From Fragilariopsis cylindrus CCMP1102 (Eukaryota; Bacillariophyta; Bacillariophyceae; Bacillariales; Bacillariaceae): a DNA stretch of 64,000 bases. A program made the translations under genes and the position numbers. How positions within the stretch are numbered: the stretch's first letter is position 1; every line of letters starts with the position of its first letter. Below the pieces are notes generated by a model. The model searched no databases. It worked only from the letters and a program-made list of their open reading frames with translations, and was not told the origin of the DNA. Shown here piece after piece: positions 32,601 through 43,914 of this stretch. Location: contig FMBT01000289.1 of the NCBI GenBank assembly GCA_900095095.1, positions 1-64,000 on the forward strand. Direction: 5' to 3'.

Positions 32601-33966
32601 TTGTGTGTACACATACATTTTAAATCCTTAAAATGTGTGCTGTGTGTGAGTCTACATTGTGAGATACCAGTAGGCTAACAAGACTAAGGAATATAACAGT
32701 ATTCCATCCAATAGGTCAATTGTAAACTTAGTAGTTTGATTTTCAAAAAAATGACTCTTTAGGTATATATACTTGATGCTAAAGTTGTTATTATATACTA
32801 CACTAACAAATACTGGTAAAGTTTTGGGGGGGGGTTACGATTTTTACCCCAAATTGTATTTTTAAATTTGGGGGGCCCCTCTATGCTAATTTGGGGATAG
32901 TTAATTATAACCAGTTACACTTTTTTGGATTTAAAAAACAGTTAATTAAAAACACTAGTTTTAACGAAAACCCAAATTGAAAAGTTAAAATGTGTTGCTC
33001 TAGTTCCTTTTCCATTGTAGCAATGTTATTTGAATTCCACGAGATTATCTAATTGTCTGTGTAAAAAGATCGTTCAATCGATGGTTGTCGTTGTGTGATA
33101 ATTTGATGCTGGTGTCGTGTCTCCTTTTCACTCATCGTCGTTGTTTGTTTGATGATACTATGTAGGAAACGACTTGTGTTTGAATTATAGTCGCTTTAAT
33201 TTTGTGAGATGAATTACCAATGGTTCTACAGTCTAAATCTAGATCATTTCCGGGTTAATTTTCCGATCGAGCTCATTTCAATCCGTTTAGCGTGCTCTCC
33301 ATGTATACTCACTAGCGTTGCGATCGAAATGAGATGAAGGTAGACCATTCATTCGATGTCTTCGAGTGAGATGAGGTGAAACTTTTCCAGAAAGGTTTTC
33401 GAGTGAAAGAAGCGAATTCTGCATTTGCATACATTATTTGAATAATTTCGGTGGTATATTATTTTGATTTTAGCTTTCACTTGAAAAACAAGCGGGATTG
33501 AGAGGAGGAATATTTATTTCAATGCCTTTGTCTTGGCGAGCTAGGTGGGATACCACCCCACTGATTGCGATGAAGAAACGTCATCCAAGATGGCAAAGCC
33601 TAGTCGCATTGTGCTGATTAGCTTTACGGAAGATATACATACTCTGTACTTCCGTAAGCGTTTCAAAAACTCAGGCTATCCCTTAAAAAGATGCAAAAAA
33701 TCAATAGGAAATTGGCAGATGGACCACATGGATATTGAATACTTGAAAAGTGAAACGAAGATGAAAGAAAACCAAAGGAAGAAGAAAGCAAGTCAAGATA
33801 CAAAAACGTATTTTGTGGTATTATTTATTTTACATAATATATTATAATGTTACAGTATGTAGGGATAGAGTAGAGCAGAGGAAGTAGGGCACGAAACCCG
33901 AACGAATGATCACTTTTCTCTGCCCGACTTCCTTCCATTTTCCTTTTTTCACTTCTACTGTTACTT
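32601..33966. other. Gene-poor DNA with G tract and one short frame
   Basis: Contains a 10-G run near 32825-32834, the GGGGGGCCCC patch near 32871-32880, and a possible 100-codon frame at 33545-33847. The rest is A/T-rich with no visible protein. The end is the 3' flank of the adhesin-like gene. Confidence 0.5.
33545..33847 (+). CDS. Doubtful 100-aa frame, unknown
   Basis: A Lys-rich predicted protein, with a central RKRFKNSGYPLKRCKKS stretch and a hydrophobic C-terminus. No motif or signal peptide is seen and the ATG lacks the usual A-rich leader. It may be a fragment of a decayed element. Listed because it is the only frame of size in about 5 kb. Confidence 0.2.
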   Translation: MGYHPTDCDEETSSKMAKPSRIVLISFTEDIHTLYFRKRFKNSGYPLKRCKKSIGNWQMDHMDIEYLKSETKMKENQRKKKASQDTKTYFVVLFILHNIL

Positions 33967-35100
33967 TTACAACACTAAAGAGATAATTACATATATAATA
34001 CTACCAGCAAATGATGTTGCAATAAATATTGACAATGTAGCAATACCGACCCTTGGACCACCTGATGATGAAGAATCCGATTGGATTGATATACCACCGT
34101 CACCATTACTATTAAATATTAATTCTGATCCTGATGCAAATGTACATGTATTCGTACCTTGTTTTGTGTATGGTTGTGCATAAGCATATGAATCAATTGT
34201 AGCACTATTAATATTATCTTGAAAATCTTTACATATCGATGATGAGTCATTTTCACAGATACTTCCACTACTACAACCAGTTTCACCTAATTTAATTGTT
34301 GATCCACCATCCAATTCAAGAAAACCACCCTCGACACTACCAGTTGCTTCCACTGTTGAACCACCATCCATTGATCCACCAAATATATTACCTTCTAGGA
34401 AAAGTTTTGATGAATCATTCATATCAATTTCTTTAATTGACGGTGCTTTAATATTAACAACAGATGCACCAACAGCTCTTACTAAACCTAATGGACCAAT
34501 TGAATCAACAGTTGCTTCACTTGCACCATCAACTTGTACATTAATTGTATTTGATGCTGAATTTAATTGTCCAAATGTTGCCCAAAGTGTTGATGAACCA
34601 CTTATATTAAGGTCTGTCAAGTATACAAATCCATCTTCAATTTGTACAAACATACCACCATCAACATCAACACGTCTAAGCTGAGTATCATCGGCAGGAA
34701 TACCAATTTTAACACCACCCTCAGGATAACCTGCATATGCGCCGTCTGACCATGAAAATTTCATGATCGTGTTGAAATCATCATCTTCAACAAATGAAAC
34801 CGAAACAAGATTAGGTGGATATGATGACACAATTAATTTGTCGGATGGATAAATTGTAAACATTGTATTTGGTACTGTTCGGTCATTATCTTCTCTACTA
34901 TCATCACAGACAGGAATGATATCAATAACTGATACATCATTGCCAGCGCTTCCATCAGTATTTATTTCGGCAAAACCATCCGAATCTTGTTCTTGTCCAG
35001 TAACAAAACGTAGGTTATTGCTACTATTCGTCAACAAACAACTGACGACAAATCCTAACAGAAGAATCTTGATAACGGGAGTAGTAGTAGGGAATTTCAT
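33967..35100 (-). CDS. Secreted adhesin-like beta-helix protein with C-terminal anchor
   Basis: Start placed at the second ATG (35100), which opens a clean signal peptide (MKFPTTTPVIKILLLGFVVSCL); the ATG at 35145 adds a charged stretch before it. Length is 377 residues. The middle is rich in short repeats of the type V-x-V-x-G-x-S and L-x-L-x-G-x-S: ADDTQLRRVDVDGG, NISGSSTLWATFGQ, DGASEATVDSIG, GGSMDGGSTVEATG and FLELDGGSTIKLG. This matches the beta-helical head of the DUF2807 type (putative auto-transporter adhesin). A small Cys-containing region follows (TGCSSGSICENDSSSIC). It ends in a hydrophobic stretch with no charged tail, as in GPI-anchored proteins. A surface role is inferred; no enzyme motif is seen. 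Confidence 0.75.
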   Translation of the reverse strand: MKFPTTTPVIKILLLGFVVSCLLTNSSNNLRFVTGQEQDSDGFAEINTDGSAGNDVSVIDIIPVCDDSREDNDRTVPNTMFTIYPSDKLIVSSYPPNLVSVSFVEDDDFNTIMKFSWSDGAYAGYPEGGVKIGIPADDTQLRRVDVDGGMFVQIEDGFVYLTDLNISGSSTLWATFGQLNSASNTINVQVDGASEATVDSIGPLGLVRAVGASVVNIKAPSIKEIDMNDSSKLFLEGNIFGGSMDGGSTVEATGSVEGGFLELDGGSTIKLGETGCSSGSICENDSSSICKDFQDNINSATIDSYAYAQPYTKQGTNTCTFASGSELIFNSNGDGGISIQSDSSSSGGPRVGIATLSIFIATSFAGSIIYVIISLVL

Positions 35101-35921
35101 GATGATTTTTTCTCTTTTTTGTGCCTCGATCGTCGTTCTCAACACTTATGACGAATACTGATAATAATGCTATAATGTTGTTATTTCTCCTTCTTTTTCT
35201 GTCGATGCTCTTTCTATTTCGCTTCTTTTTCTTTTACTTCTTTATCTTTTTCTTTGACGAATTAGTGAATAGTACTGGAAAACAAAACGTGTTAGGATAA
35301 GAAGAGGGCGGTGTGACAAGCGATGACAGAGATGGTAGGGCGTACTACCAGCTAGCTAGCTAGGTAATACGCAATACAGGTACTTGTAGCTAGTATCTAT
35401 TTTTACATGCCGATTTGGGATTTTTTGCTGTCATCGGCGATATCCTTGGGCCTGATTTTTTTTGAGTCACACTTGGTACATATATATGGTATATACATAC
35501 TGTACAGACGAATGATTGATTCCAATGTTCGATCGTTTGCTTTGTTCGTGCCGTCCGCTCTATCCCTGCCCATAACGTCAGGAAGCCAATAACCACCTAC
35601 TAGCAAGTATTTCTCCGCAAGGTAGCTACAGGTCTAACGGAACTCAATCCACAATGGATAGTACCCATGCAGGTGGACGAAGTGGAACTCAATCTATGGG
35701 ATTTAAGTTGCTCTACACTCTACCAAGTCCGCTTCTGTTGCATCCATCGATTCTGTCAACGGCGTTTCTGTCGAATCGAATCGCTGTTGAATTTAGATAA
35801 AAACTTAATACAAGAAGCTCTCTAGGACGGTGGTAGGGAAACAAATTCAATAAGTTTACGTGATAAAAAATTATACTATTCTTTTATTATTATATTCTTC
35901 TTCTTCCTATAATTATTATTC
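35101..35921. other. Intergenic, no gene seen
   Basis: Pyrimidine-rich leader of the adhesin-like gene (35180-35250), then GCTAGCTAGCTAG at 35351-35363. No gene is supported. Confidence 0.6.
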
Positions 35922-37238
35922 TTAACATATTGCTTCTTTATTCACTTTTCTTAAAAAATCTTCACTAATAAATGCATATTCAATACATCGATATCCATCA
36001 CAACCCCATCCATTTCTTTCTTTATGAAAAATTCTCATTTTAGCATTATCCGCAAATTCAAAAAAGGATGTGATATTTTGTGGTATAGCAGCACGTTGTC
36101 TTTTTTTGGAAGAACGATGCATTTCAATTTGTATTTGATTGACAATTAAACCACTATTAGTAATATCCTGAAATAATTGTGGCATTGTAAACCATTCACA
36201 TAATTCACAATCGATTTTTAAGATATCAATGATACGTCCAGTATGATTTAATTCTTTGATAATGGTATTGAAACTTTTAGAGATCCAGTTATATTTACCA
36301 CGATTCATTCTGGAATTATCATTCCCTAATCCCCATTGATGAAATATTGCATAATCATGTCCAATAAAATTACTATATTCTATTGTTGGATCAAAGGTAT
36401 GTATTTCACATCCATTAATAGGGTTGTTGTTGTTACCATTACTATTACTTTTTGTAAATTTTGATACAGCCATTTCAAAATCAATATTATTACTTGATCC
36501 AATTGAATATACTAAACAATTATTATTATTGTTCTCATTCTTTGACGATGACGACGACGAGGCAACAGTGGTCGACGACGACGATGGCGATGAAGCATTA
36601 GCAGCATTAGCATTGGCAGCAATAATATCAATACCACAAATGAATTTAGGTCCATCACCAAAGGAATCATATCTCTCAAATGAGTTGTCATTGTCAGTAG
36701 TCGTGCCATCATTTCCAATGGTATGATGTTGTTGTTGTTGTGATAAATGTTTCGATGTTTTCCCAACACGTTCTTCTGTAAAACAGATTGCTTCTGGTTC
36801 ATATAAATCCCAAAATTCTTTTTCAATAATCAGAGCTTCTTTTTCAGTAATACTAATAACTTCTGTTCCATTATTATTTGGATTATTTTGTTGTTGTTGC
36901 ATTAATATTACTCGACGTTGTCGTGCTTTACGTTTATCATTAAATGTTTTATCAAATTTATTTAATATAGATTCACAATGCTGTTGTTCATCGCTATTAT
37001 CACGACTACTACTGACTTCGTTGTTGTTGCTGTTATTGACTCCAGTAATATAATGCTTCCATAATTGATTATATGATACACGGAATGAAAATATTAAAAT
37101 AGATAATGTTGCAAGAATTGGAAGAATTATAACTATTGCATTATTCTTCTTACCGGTAGTACGTCCCATCAGCACCGCGGATGATGATAACGACGACGTC
37201 ATTATATTCTCTCCTTGCTTATTATTATTCTCCATCAT
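35922..37238 (-). CDS. Membrane-anchored methyltransferase-like protein (METTL24 / Methyltransf_22 type)
   Basis: Single exon, 438 residues. A short cytosolic N-terminus is followed by one membrane segment (33-52, NAIVIILPILATLSILIFSF) and an Asn/Ser/Gln-rich stem. The C-terminal half fits the eukaryotic Methyltransf_22 domain: CLVYSIGSSNNIDFEMAV (about 238-256, SAM motif I region), GCEIHTFDPT (about 275-284), then a conserved GLG and the IDILKIDCELCEWF block (about 334-350), followed by QIQIEMH. Membrane anchorage and lumenal orientation suggest a Golgi-resident methyltransferase of unknown substrate, possibly a glycan. The family assignment rests on the SIG-x-DFE, FDP and LKID-x-E spacing. 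Confidence 0.75.
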   Translation of the reverse strand: MMENNNKQGENIMTSSLSSSAVLMGRTTGKKNNAIVIILPILATLSILIFSFRVSYNQLWKHYITGVNNSNNNEVSSSRDNSDEQQHCESILNKFDKTFNDKRKARQRRVILMQQQQNNPNNNGTEVISITEKEALIIEKEFWDLYEPEAICFTEERVGKTSKHLSQQQQHHTIGNDGTTTDNDNSFERYDSFGDGPKFICGIDIIAANANAANASSPSSSSTTVASSSSSSKNENNNNNCLVYSIGSSNNIDFEMAVSKFTKSNSNGNNNNPINGCEIHTFDPTIEYSNFIGHDYAIFHQWGLGNDNSRMNRGKYNWISKSFNTIIKELNHTGRIIDILKIDCELCEWFTMPQLFQDITNSGLIVNQIQIEMHRSSKKRQRAAIPQNITSFFEFADNAKMRIFHKERNGWGCDGYRCIEYAFISEDFLRKVNKEAIC

Positions 37239-38141
37239 CCGTCATTAGTTGTCGTCGTTATTGTCGTTGTCGCCGTCTTCAACCCCTTCCTTATATGTTG
37301 TTCTAAAACAAAATTGATATTCGTGATCTCTTTGTTCGTCTTTCGGTTCGCTTTTTTTAAAAATTTTTGTGTAGTTTTTGATTTTTTAGAAAGATGAAAT
37401 TGTGACTGTGACTATTAATTTCATTCCTTTTTAAGGAGGACTCGAGGGCATATCAATAGTTGTAGTACTGTACATACTGTAGTGATTGTATGTATGAAGC
37501 GAAGCAAGAGTAAAATTTAGGTTGATATTTCAGTACCACTGTACTAATAGTAGTACGCTAGAAGTACGTTAGCCACTATCATCGCTATTGCTCAACAAAA
37601 AATCTCCCCACAAGATTGAGTTGTAAAAATTCAAAATATTATTGTAGTTAATTGTCGTACGACGTAAGTACAAGAAATTGGAACACACTTACACATACCG
37701 GTATTTCTTTTTTAAATCGCAACGGAGAAGTCAGTTCAACAGGCACTTGGTGCGCGAATGACATTTTGCTCTATCTAAATAATAATCATAATTATCGCGC
37801 ACATGTCTAAGCCACTCCGTTGAAATACTGTATTTTGCTGTTGATCCTTTTTACTTTGTTTCAAATCATCGGAAGCAGGTAAAATTAATTCGATGTTTTA
37901 TCTAAGCATACACATAAAAATCCTTTTGATACGACTATTCCAACTCCTAATAATACAACATAGTACGTAAGTAATGCTACTTTCCTATCTCTCTGCATTC
38001 GAATTCTTTTGATACGTTATGCCACATACATTATATCTCACAAAAAATAAGTTGCATTTTCACTATTTTACTTTCATTCTCTCATTCTCTCATTCAAAAT
38101 TCAAAACGAAAATAGAATAGAATAGAATAGAATAAAATAAA
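37239..38141. other. Divergent intergenic region
   Basis: Shared 5' side of the minus-strand methyltransferase gene and the plus-strand Thr/Pro-rich gene. A GTACTGTACATACTGTAG element lies at 37464-37481. Directly before the next ATG are three CTCATTCT copies (about 38076-38098) and AGAATAGAATAGAATAG (about 38112-38128), probably leader sequence. Confidence 0.6.
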
Positions 38142-39884
38142 ATGGTTTTCTCTCGCAAGACATTCCTTGCTTTAATTGTTGCAACAGTAGCTGCAACTTC
38201 ATCCAATAACATTGGTGGTGTATATGGATATCGTGGTGGTATTCGTGGTTTGACCAACAATGATAGTAGTAGTAGTACCAACACCATCCACGAAGTCAAA
38301 AATCGTCGTCGTGTTATGGCAGAGGATAAAGTTGGAAATCAAGGTACTATGGGCGGTAATGGTAATGGTGGTGGTAATGGAGGTGGTAATAATGCAGATG
38401 ATGTAGCAGCAACAGTAGTTCCTGCTCCTACACCAGTTGTTGTTGTTGTTGCACCAACACCAGTTGTAGTAAGTCAAAGAGAAGCTTTTCCAGTAATATG
38501 TTCGTCACAAATTAAAAATTTAAAACGTTGTGCAGGAATACAAAATAATCAAGATGGACTCAGATGTACAAGTTGTATTTATGCAGCATCGACAACATCT
38601 ACGACTAGTGCAACATGGTGTAGAAATGGATGTGGTCTGACTAGTAGTTTTTGTGATTCCTATATTGCTGATACATTAAGTTGTGCAAATAATGGTGATA
38701 CTGATGCTGTTACGACGACGACAGTTGTTGATACAACTGAAACTGGAACTGATACAACTGGAACTGGTACAAGTGCAACTGGAACTGATACAACTGGAAC
38801 TGATACAATTTCAATTACCACAACAACAGCAACAGATGCTCCAATTGTTGATACTACCACAACAACAACAACAACAACAAATGGTGATAGTGGTGATGTT
38901 GCATCATTAACAACATCAATGAATTGTCCAGGTGCTGCATATTCTGGATTACGTTGTGATGGTTTAATTCCTGAACCATTCAAATATCATGAATGTCAAT
39001 ATACGGAACAAACATGTTCATGTCGTATTGATTCACCATATTATATGTGTCAGCCTACAACAACACAGGAAGCACCCGTCGTTGTTCCACCCGTCGTTGC
39101 ACCAGTCGTTGCACCAGTCGCTGAACCTATCGCTGCACCTATCGCTGCACCCGTCGTTGCACCCGTCGTTGCACCCGTCGTTGCACCCGTCGTTGCACCC
39201 GTCGTTGCACCTGTCGCTGCTCCCGTCGCTGCACCTGTCGCTGCTCCCGTCGCTGCACCTGTCGTTGCACCAGTCGTTGACAATATGGATGAACAACCAC
39301 CAACAGAAGAACCAGAATTTATTCCTGAAGAATCGGTTTGTGGTACAACAGCACCAGAGAATGGAAGTGTATGTGAAAATCCTAATATTAACTGTATCTT
39401 CTATTTCAATAATGATCCAACCACATCCGTAACACTTGCGGAACAATGTACTTGTAATGTTAATAACATATGGGAATGTGGATCATTTGTTGGTGGTGTT
39501 GGTGCAGTTTTTTCAGATGATGAAGTATTCGTTCCGGTTGCTCCTGTACCTGCACCTGTATCTGCACCAACACCTGACGTTATTAATAATGATGTTGTTG
39601 TTGTAGGTCCACCCGTCCTTTTAACTCTTCCACCAATATCCAACACCGAATGTGCACCTTCTTTACCAACAACACTTGGATTGGCAGCAACGACATGTGG
39701 ATTATCACCATCACAAATCTGTTGTTATGGTGTCCAACTTGCATCAGCAACAATCTGTACCTGTACTGGTAATCAAAATGGTAGATCAACATACGTCTGC
39801 GTTGCCGGTCTAGCAAGTGAATGTCCTGATATTCAAAATCCAAATATTATTACATCACCTCCTATTACAGCACCTCTACAGTAA
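38142..39884 (+). CDS. Secreted Cys-module protein with Thr-rich and (AP-VV) repeat linkers
   Basis: Single exon, 580 residues, beginning with a signal peptide (about 1-29, MVFSRKTFLALIVATVAATS). A Gly/Asn-rich stretch is followed by an eight-Cys module (from PVICSSQIKNLKRC to DTLSC), a Thr-rich linker, a Cys module ending TCSCRIDSPYYMC, a repeat of about twenty VVAPV/AAPV units, and two further modules ending QCTCNVNNIWEC and ICTCTGNQNGRSTYVC. Three modules share the plan C-P/G...C...C-Y...C-T/S-C...W/Y-x-C, which recurs in diatom secreted proteins. A role in the wall or extracellular matrix is inferred. The proline linker and Thr runs are probable O-glycosylation sites. Confidence 0.85.
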   Translation: MVFSRKTFLALIVATVAATSSNNIGGVYGYRGGIRGLTNNDSSSSTNTIHEVKNRRRVMAEDKVGNQGTMGGNGNGGGNGGGNNADDVAATVVPAPTPVVVVVAPTPVVVSQREAFPVICSSQIKNLKRCAGIQNNQDGLRCTSCIYAASTTSTTSATWCRNGCGLTSSFCDSYIADTLSCANNGDTDAVTTTTVVDTTETGTDTTGTGTSATGTDTTGTDTISITTTTATDAPIVDTTTTTTTTTNGDSGDVASLTTSMNCPGAAYSGLRCDGLIPEPFKYHECQYTEQTCSCRIDSPYYMCQPTTTQEAPVVVPPVVAPVVAPVAEPIAAPIAAPVVAPVVAPVVAPVVAPVVAPVAAPVAAPVAAPVAAPVVAPVVDNMDEQPPTEEPEFIPEESVCGTTAPENGSVCENPNINCIFYFNNDPTTSVTLAEQCTCNVNNIWECGSFVGGVGAVFSDDEVFVPVAPVPAPVSAPTPDVINNDVVVVGPPVLLTLPPISNTECAPSLPTTLGLAATTCGLSPSQICCYGVQLASATICTCTGNQNGRSTYVCVAGLASECPDIQNPNIITSPPITAPLQ

Positions 39885-40323
39885 TTAAAGTATCAATAAT
39901 TATTACTACAAGGAAATAAGTAGAAGAGGAAGAGCAAGAAGCGATCATACCGCTAAAAATGAAAACCGAATATAAAATTGAATTTGAAGAAAAGAAAAAG
40001 AAAAGCAGCTCGTTATAGTAACGAACTTAACGTAATAAAATAAGATAACATGCAAAATTCTGATGGTAGATTACATTATATTATAATATTAGTTCAAGAT
40101 ACCGTATTAGTCATGTTGTATTATTTGTATCTGTATTCAATACCCTGTATTCAATACAGTCGTTCGATCCCAATCCTGAGTCCCGATCCTGATTCCTTGA
40201 CTCAGGTGTGTTACAATACGTACAGTAATGTCTGTACTACTGTAGCTAGTAGATATTTTGTAGTGACATCCCCTTAGGTATATATATATATACATACATA
40301 CATATGTATATATATATATATGA
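39885..40323. other. Convergent intergenic region
   Basis: 3' flanks of two convergent genes. (AT)n and (CATA)n tracts lie at 40278-40321. No gene is seen. Confidence 0.6.
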
Positions 40324-41158
40324 TTACAAAATACTTGAAAGAACCAAAATATAGACACCAGCGACCATCGTTGTCAACCTTGCGATCCGCATCGTTGATC
40401 CGGCGCTGGTAAAGGGAGGCCAGGGAGGGTCAGAACATTGCTCGGCTGTAGTTATCCACTGCATGCCAATCTTTACTTGTGGATGTTGTCCACCCCTGCC
40501 GCATACATCGCAATTTTTATCTGACTTTGGACAAATATTGACTTGAACGGTGCCATAGTTGTTGTCATTATGGGGGAGGGTAATGGTTCGCCCATTATCC
40601 ACGTCGGGGCAACTCGTACCCCCAGTATTACATCTAGCACCACGCGTCACACTGTTATTAACTAATCCGGCTGCGAACTCCGAAGCCACACAGGCGCATG
40701 AGTCTTCCTTAGGATCAGTGTCAGTGATGGGAAGTATACCGGTGACAAGCCAGCATGGATGCGAATCACCACAATCTGAATGTTATAGTCGTATGCAAAA
40801 GAATGAAAGTGAGTATATGACAGTGCGCAAAATTCTAAAGGCTCGTATGCGCTGCAGATATGTAGGTCATCATCAGCAGCTTACCGCTTCCACCAACGCT
40901 TGTCGGAATTGTTATATTCTCAATGCACAGCTTCACCTGAGGGCTGATGGGAAAAGCTGGTAATTGTAGGCTAGGAATATCAAAGAATATGGGTCCATCA
41001 TCAGGAATCGCACCGCCGCCAAGAAAGGTATCAAGATTGCGTCGAGAAATCGGTTCGAGGTAGTCAATCAAAGGTGCACAGGGCACTGGCGGTGACGTTT
41101 GAGATGCCGCAACTAGCAGCAATTCTACAAACGATACGAAAAAGAGGGAAAGACGCAT
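40324..41158 (-). CDS. Secreted 12-Cys protein with C-terminal anchor, unknown function
   Basis: Two exons on the minus strand, 41158-40885 and 40775-40324, split by a 109-base GTAAGC...CAG intron, give 241 residues. A signal peptide (MRLSLFFVSFVELLLVAAS) and a final hydrophobic stretch (VAGVYILVLSSIL) frame a domain with 12 cysteines, an even number suited to six disulfides: VPCAP, KLCIEN, DCGDSHPCWL, DSCACVAS, RCNTGGTSC, NICPKSDKNCDVC, EQCSDP. An ATG 81 bases upstream in frame is possible but less likely. I do not recognise the domain. By eye its third positions are richer in G and C than those of its neighbours. Confidence 0.75.
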
Positions 41159-42539
41159 TGCTAGAGCTTGACGTGCTGAAGTTAGCTGGAGAGAAAATAT
41201 GATGATGACAGAAAGATATGTGCAGTAGTCGACTAACAAGAGCGACGAACGTGTGAAACCTCTCGAATCTCGAACTGACTGCTATGCCAATACTACTACT
41301 AGTTCTGCTGCATCATCGAACGCTTCTTCCTTATATTCAAAAGGATGCAACTATTTATTTTAATCGTGGACGCGTTCGAACGTGTATTTTGAAACGAAAT
41401 CAAAAATCCTGAGATCCAAAATCTCTACAATTAGTTTAAAAATTTCGAGCCTGCAACTACAGGAAGTAAGTTATACATGGCATGTGCTTGAGGCCCTATT
41501 TCTAGCTATGTGACCTACGTATGGTTATATGAATCCTATGTATAGTACATAGGAGTGATTGGCAGGTTAACTAAGCTGCTACTAGTAGAGAGATAGATAG
41601 AGATGGTGTTACAGTAATTGTGCAGTATTGGTAGTCGTGGTAGTCGTGGTCAGTCGTGGTAGTCGTGATTGTCGTGATAGTGTTGTGATAGTCGTTATAG
41701 TCGCGTCATCGTAGAACATAATATCATTAAAAAAATCATATCACACAAAAAAAACGTACTTGAATGAACTCATGAGCGCAGTAATCAATCTTCAACATAC
41801 TCCTCTCAGCATTAAAACAGTCAGAAAATGCATTCACTACCGCGTTTCGATATTCGCGAATTACGTGTATTTAGTCCTTGTTGTATGTTGTTGCGGCTGT
41901 TGTCTTATTATAAATAAATATCAATAAATTAACCGTATTTTGAGCTTCAATAATGACTTAGGAATAGGAGCTGTTGTCTTATTATGAATAAATATCATTA
42001 AATTAACCGTATTTTCAGCTTCAATAATGACTTAGGAATAGGAAGGAAATGGATTCTCCGGGGGCAATATCGTAACTCGGATATGGGAATGGAAAGAGTG
42101 ATGTCGTAATGACGATAACGAGTCGACGTCTTCTTACTTAAGGAGAGAGAATCAAGTGAGGTGGTTTTCGTCACAAAATTGATAAAAACTACAACTTTAG
42201 TACTCCCCATCCGACCATCACGGAAGGCCAATCCGGAATGTTGTAATTAAGATTATAATAATATTATATAATATTATGTGTCAGAGCGAGGTTTACAGTA
42301 TTTCATCCATCCGGTTCGCTATCCCTCAAAAAAAAAAGGACAATACCGCATACGGTAGTCAAAACATACGAAACGAACACAACATGAACAAAAAGAACGA
42401 TTCAAGCTAGTTCTTTTACGTTTTACCAAGAAAGAAGTCAATAGTACAATAGGAACATAAAATAATATTGTTACTGTACTAATTTCACTCACCGTTATCA
42501 TCATTATCATTATCATCAACAACAAAAAACAGTAATCAA
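41159..42539. other. Intergenic, duplicated AT-rich segment
   Basis: No gene is supported. A segment of about 65 bases (TGTTGTCTTATTATAAATAAATATCA ... GACTTAGGAATAGGA) occurs twice, at about 41897-41970 and 41972-42040. A GTCGTGGTAGTCGTGGT run lies at 41632-41700. A minus frame at 41998-42231 has no protein-like features. Confidence 0.55.
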
Positions 42540-43064
42540 ATGTCGAAACAGAGTAGTACATCACTTTATACTATCACTGAATCACAATATCTCGAAACAA
42601 TTGATAATGACGATAATAGCTGCTGTAGCAGCAGCACCAGCTGCAACAGCACTGGTAGTGACCCATTTAGTAGTAGCGCGTCTACAATTAACCCCACGAG
42701 TGAAAGTGATGATGACTACAGTGCTGACGAAGATACTACTCTACGTACATCATCACAATGGGATACTGCTAGCAGCAGTAGCAGCAGCAGCAGTAGTAGC
42801 AGTAAAACATTAAGTCGGGATGATGTTCGGACTGATTGTCCTCCAATTCGTCCTGTTCGAAGGAAAGCATTTACTGCTAGCAACAGCAGTAGTAGCAGCA
42901 GTAGCATCAGTAAAACATTATTTCGGGATGATGTTCGGACTGATTGTCCTCCAACTCGTCCTGTTCGAAGAAAAGCATTTACTAATAATTGTCGACAACA
43001 ACAACCACAACAACAACGAAATGTTCCTATAGTAATAATAAGACAACACTCAAGATTACTATGA
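42540..43064 (+). CDS. Ser-rich protein with a 36-residue internal duplication
   Basis: A 174-residue, single-exon frame. The N-terminal half is Ser/Asp-rich. Two copies of a 36-residue unit follow, each made of a Ser run, then KTL(S/F)RDDVRTDCPP(I/T)RPVRRKAFT. The DNA copies are 108 bases apart and almost identical. A Gln-rich stretch and a short hydrophobic end (NVPIVIIRQHSRLL) close it. I do not recognise a function. The repeated basic motif could be a docking or nuclear-entry signal. Preserved frame despite a recent duplication argues for coding. Confidence 0.6.
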   Translation: MSKQSSTSLYTITESQYLETIDNDDNSCCSSSTSCNSTGSDPFSSSASTINPTSESDDDYSADEDTTLRTSSQWDTASSSSSSSSSSSKTLSRDDVRTDCPPIRPVRRKAFTASNSSSSSSSISKTLFRDDVRTDCPPTRPVRRKAFTNNCRQQQPQQQRNVPIVIIRQHSRLL

Positions 43065-43914
43065 ACTGTATCAATACCAAACAATTTAAATAACAATGTA
43101 AATAAATAAGCAATTAACGTTATATGAGCAACTAACGCGACCAACTATAATTATATCGCACAAAGCTCCTACTACAGTACTAAAGCAACTCAAGCTGCAC
43201 AGGCATCCGTTACAGATGAAGCAGTAAAAATATAATATAATATACTATAATATAATATAAAATATTATAGCATTATATAGCATCATTTCAATAAAAATCA
43301 TACAGTAGCGTATTTGAATACTATATATAGGTCCTAATTCTAGCTAGTACAGTACAGTATCGCATCGCATTGCATTGCATTGCATACACTGACAAAAATT
43401 TAATACTTTTGTATATAGCACCTCTACTGTACACAAGTTGTACTACTAGCTAGCAAGGGAATTCAACAGTACAAATTGTCTGACTACTGTAGATACGACT
43501 AATAGCTAGGTACGAAGGAATCGAAATGACTCATTTATGATTTTAGGGCGTACTATTTACGCGTTAATTTTGGATCACGAGTCATTCAAAAGTCAGTCAT
43601 GTTAAAAGGTATATATGGAGGCATTTGGGCTCATAATAATAGACAAGTTTACTAATATGTTCAAACATAATATATTACTCCTAAAAAGTTGGAAGAAAAG
43701 TTTGTCTTAGTTAATATATGTATGGATCCTTATTATCAATGTTCACGAAAACTACAATATGCATTAACTACTTGTTACATTGTTTTGAAAATCGCAAATA
43801 CTGTAGCTAGCTAGCTGTAGCATCTCGTATTTGTCCATTCTAGCCTGTAATGTTGATATTTTCGTATTTTTTTCTGGGCATTTATTTATTGTTATGCTAT
43901 ATATACGCACAGCA
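43065..43914. other. Intergenic, no gene seen
   Basis: Contains (TATAA)n near 43230-43260, CAGTACAGTA near 43350, (GCATT)n near 43366-43384 and GCTAGCTAGCT at 43806-43816. It is the shared 3' flank of convergent genes. Confidence 0.6.

Noticed and set aside
38989-39446. Long alternative frames with SLHPSLHP or GATTGATT repeats
   Set aside because: They are shadows of the AP-VV repeat in the secreted Cys-module gene, whose own frame has a signal peptide and ordered cysteines.
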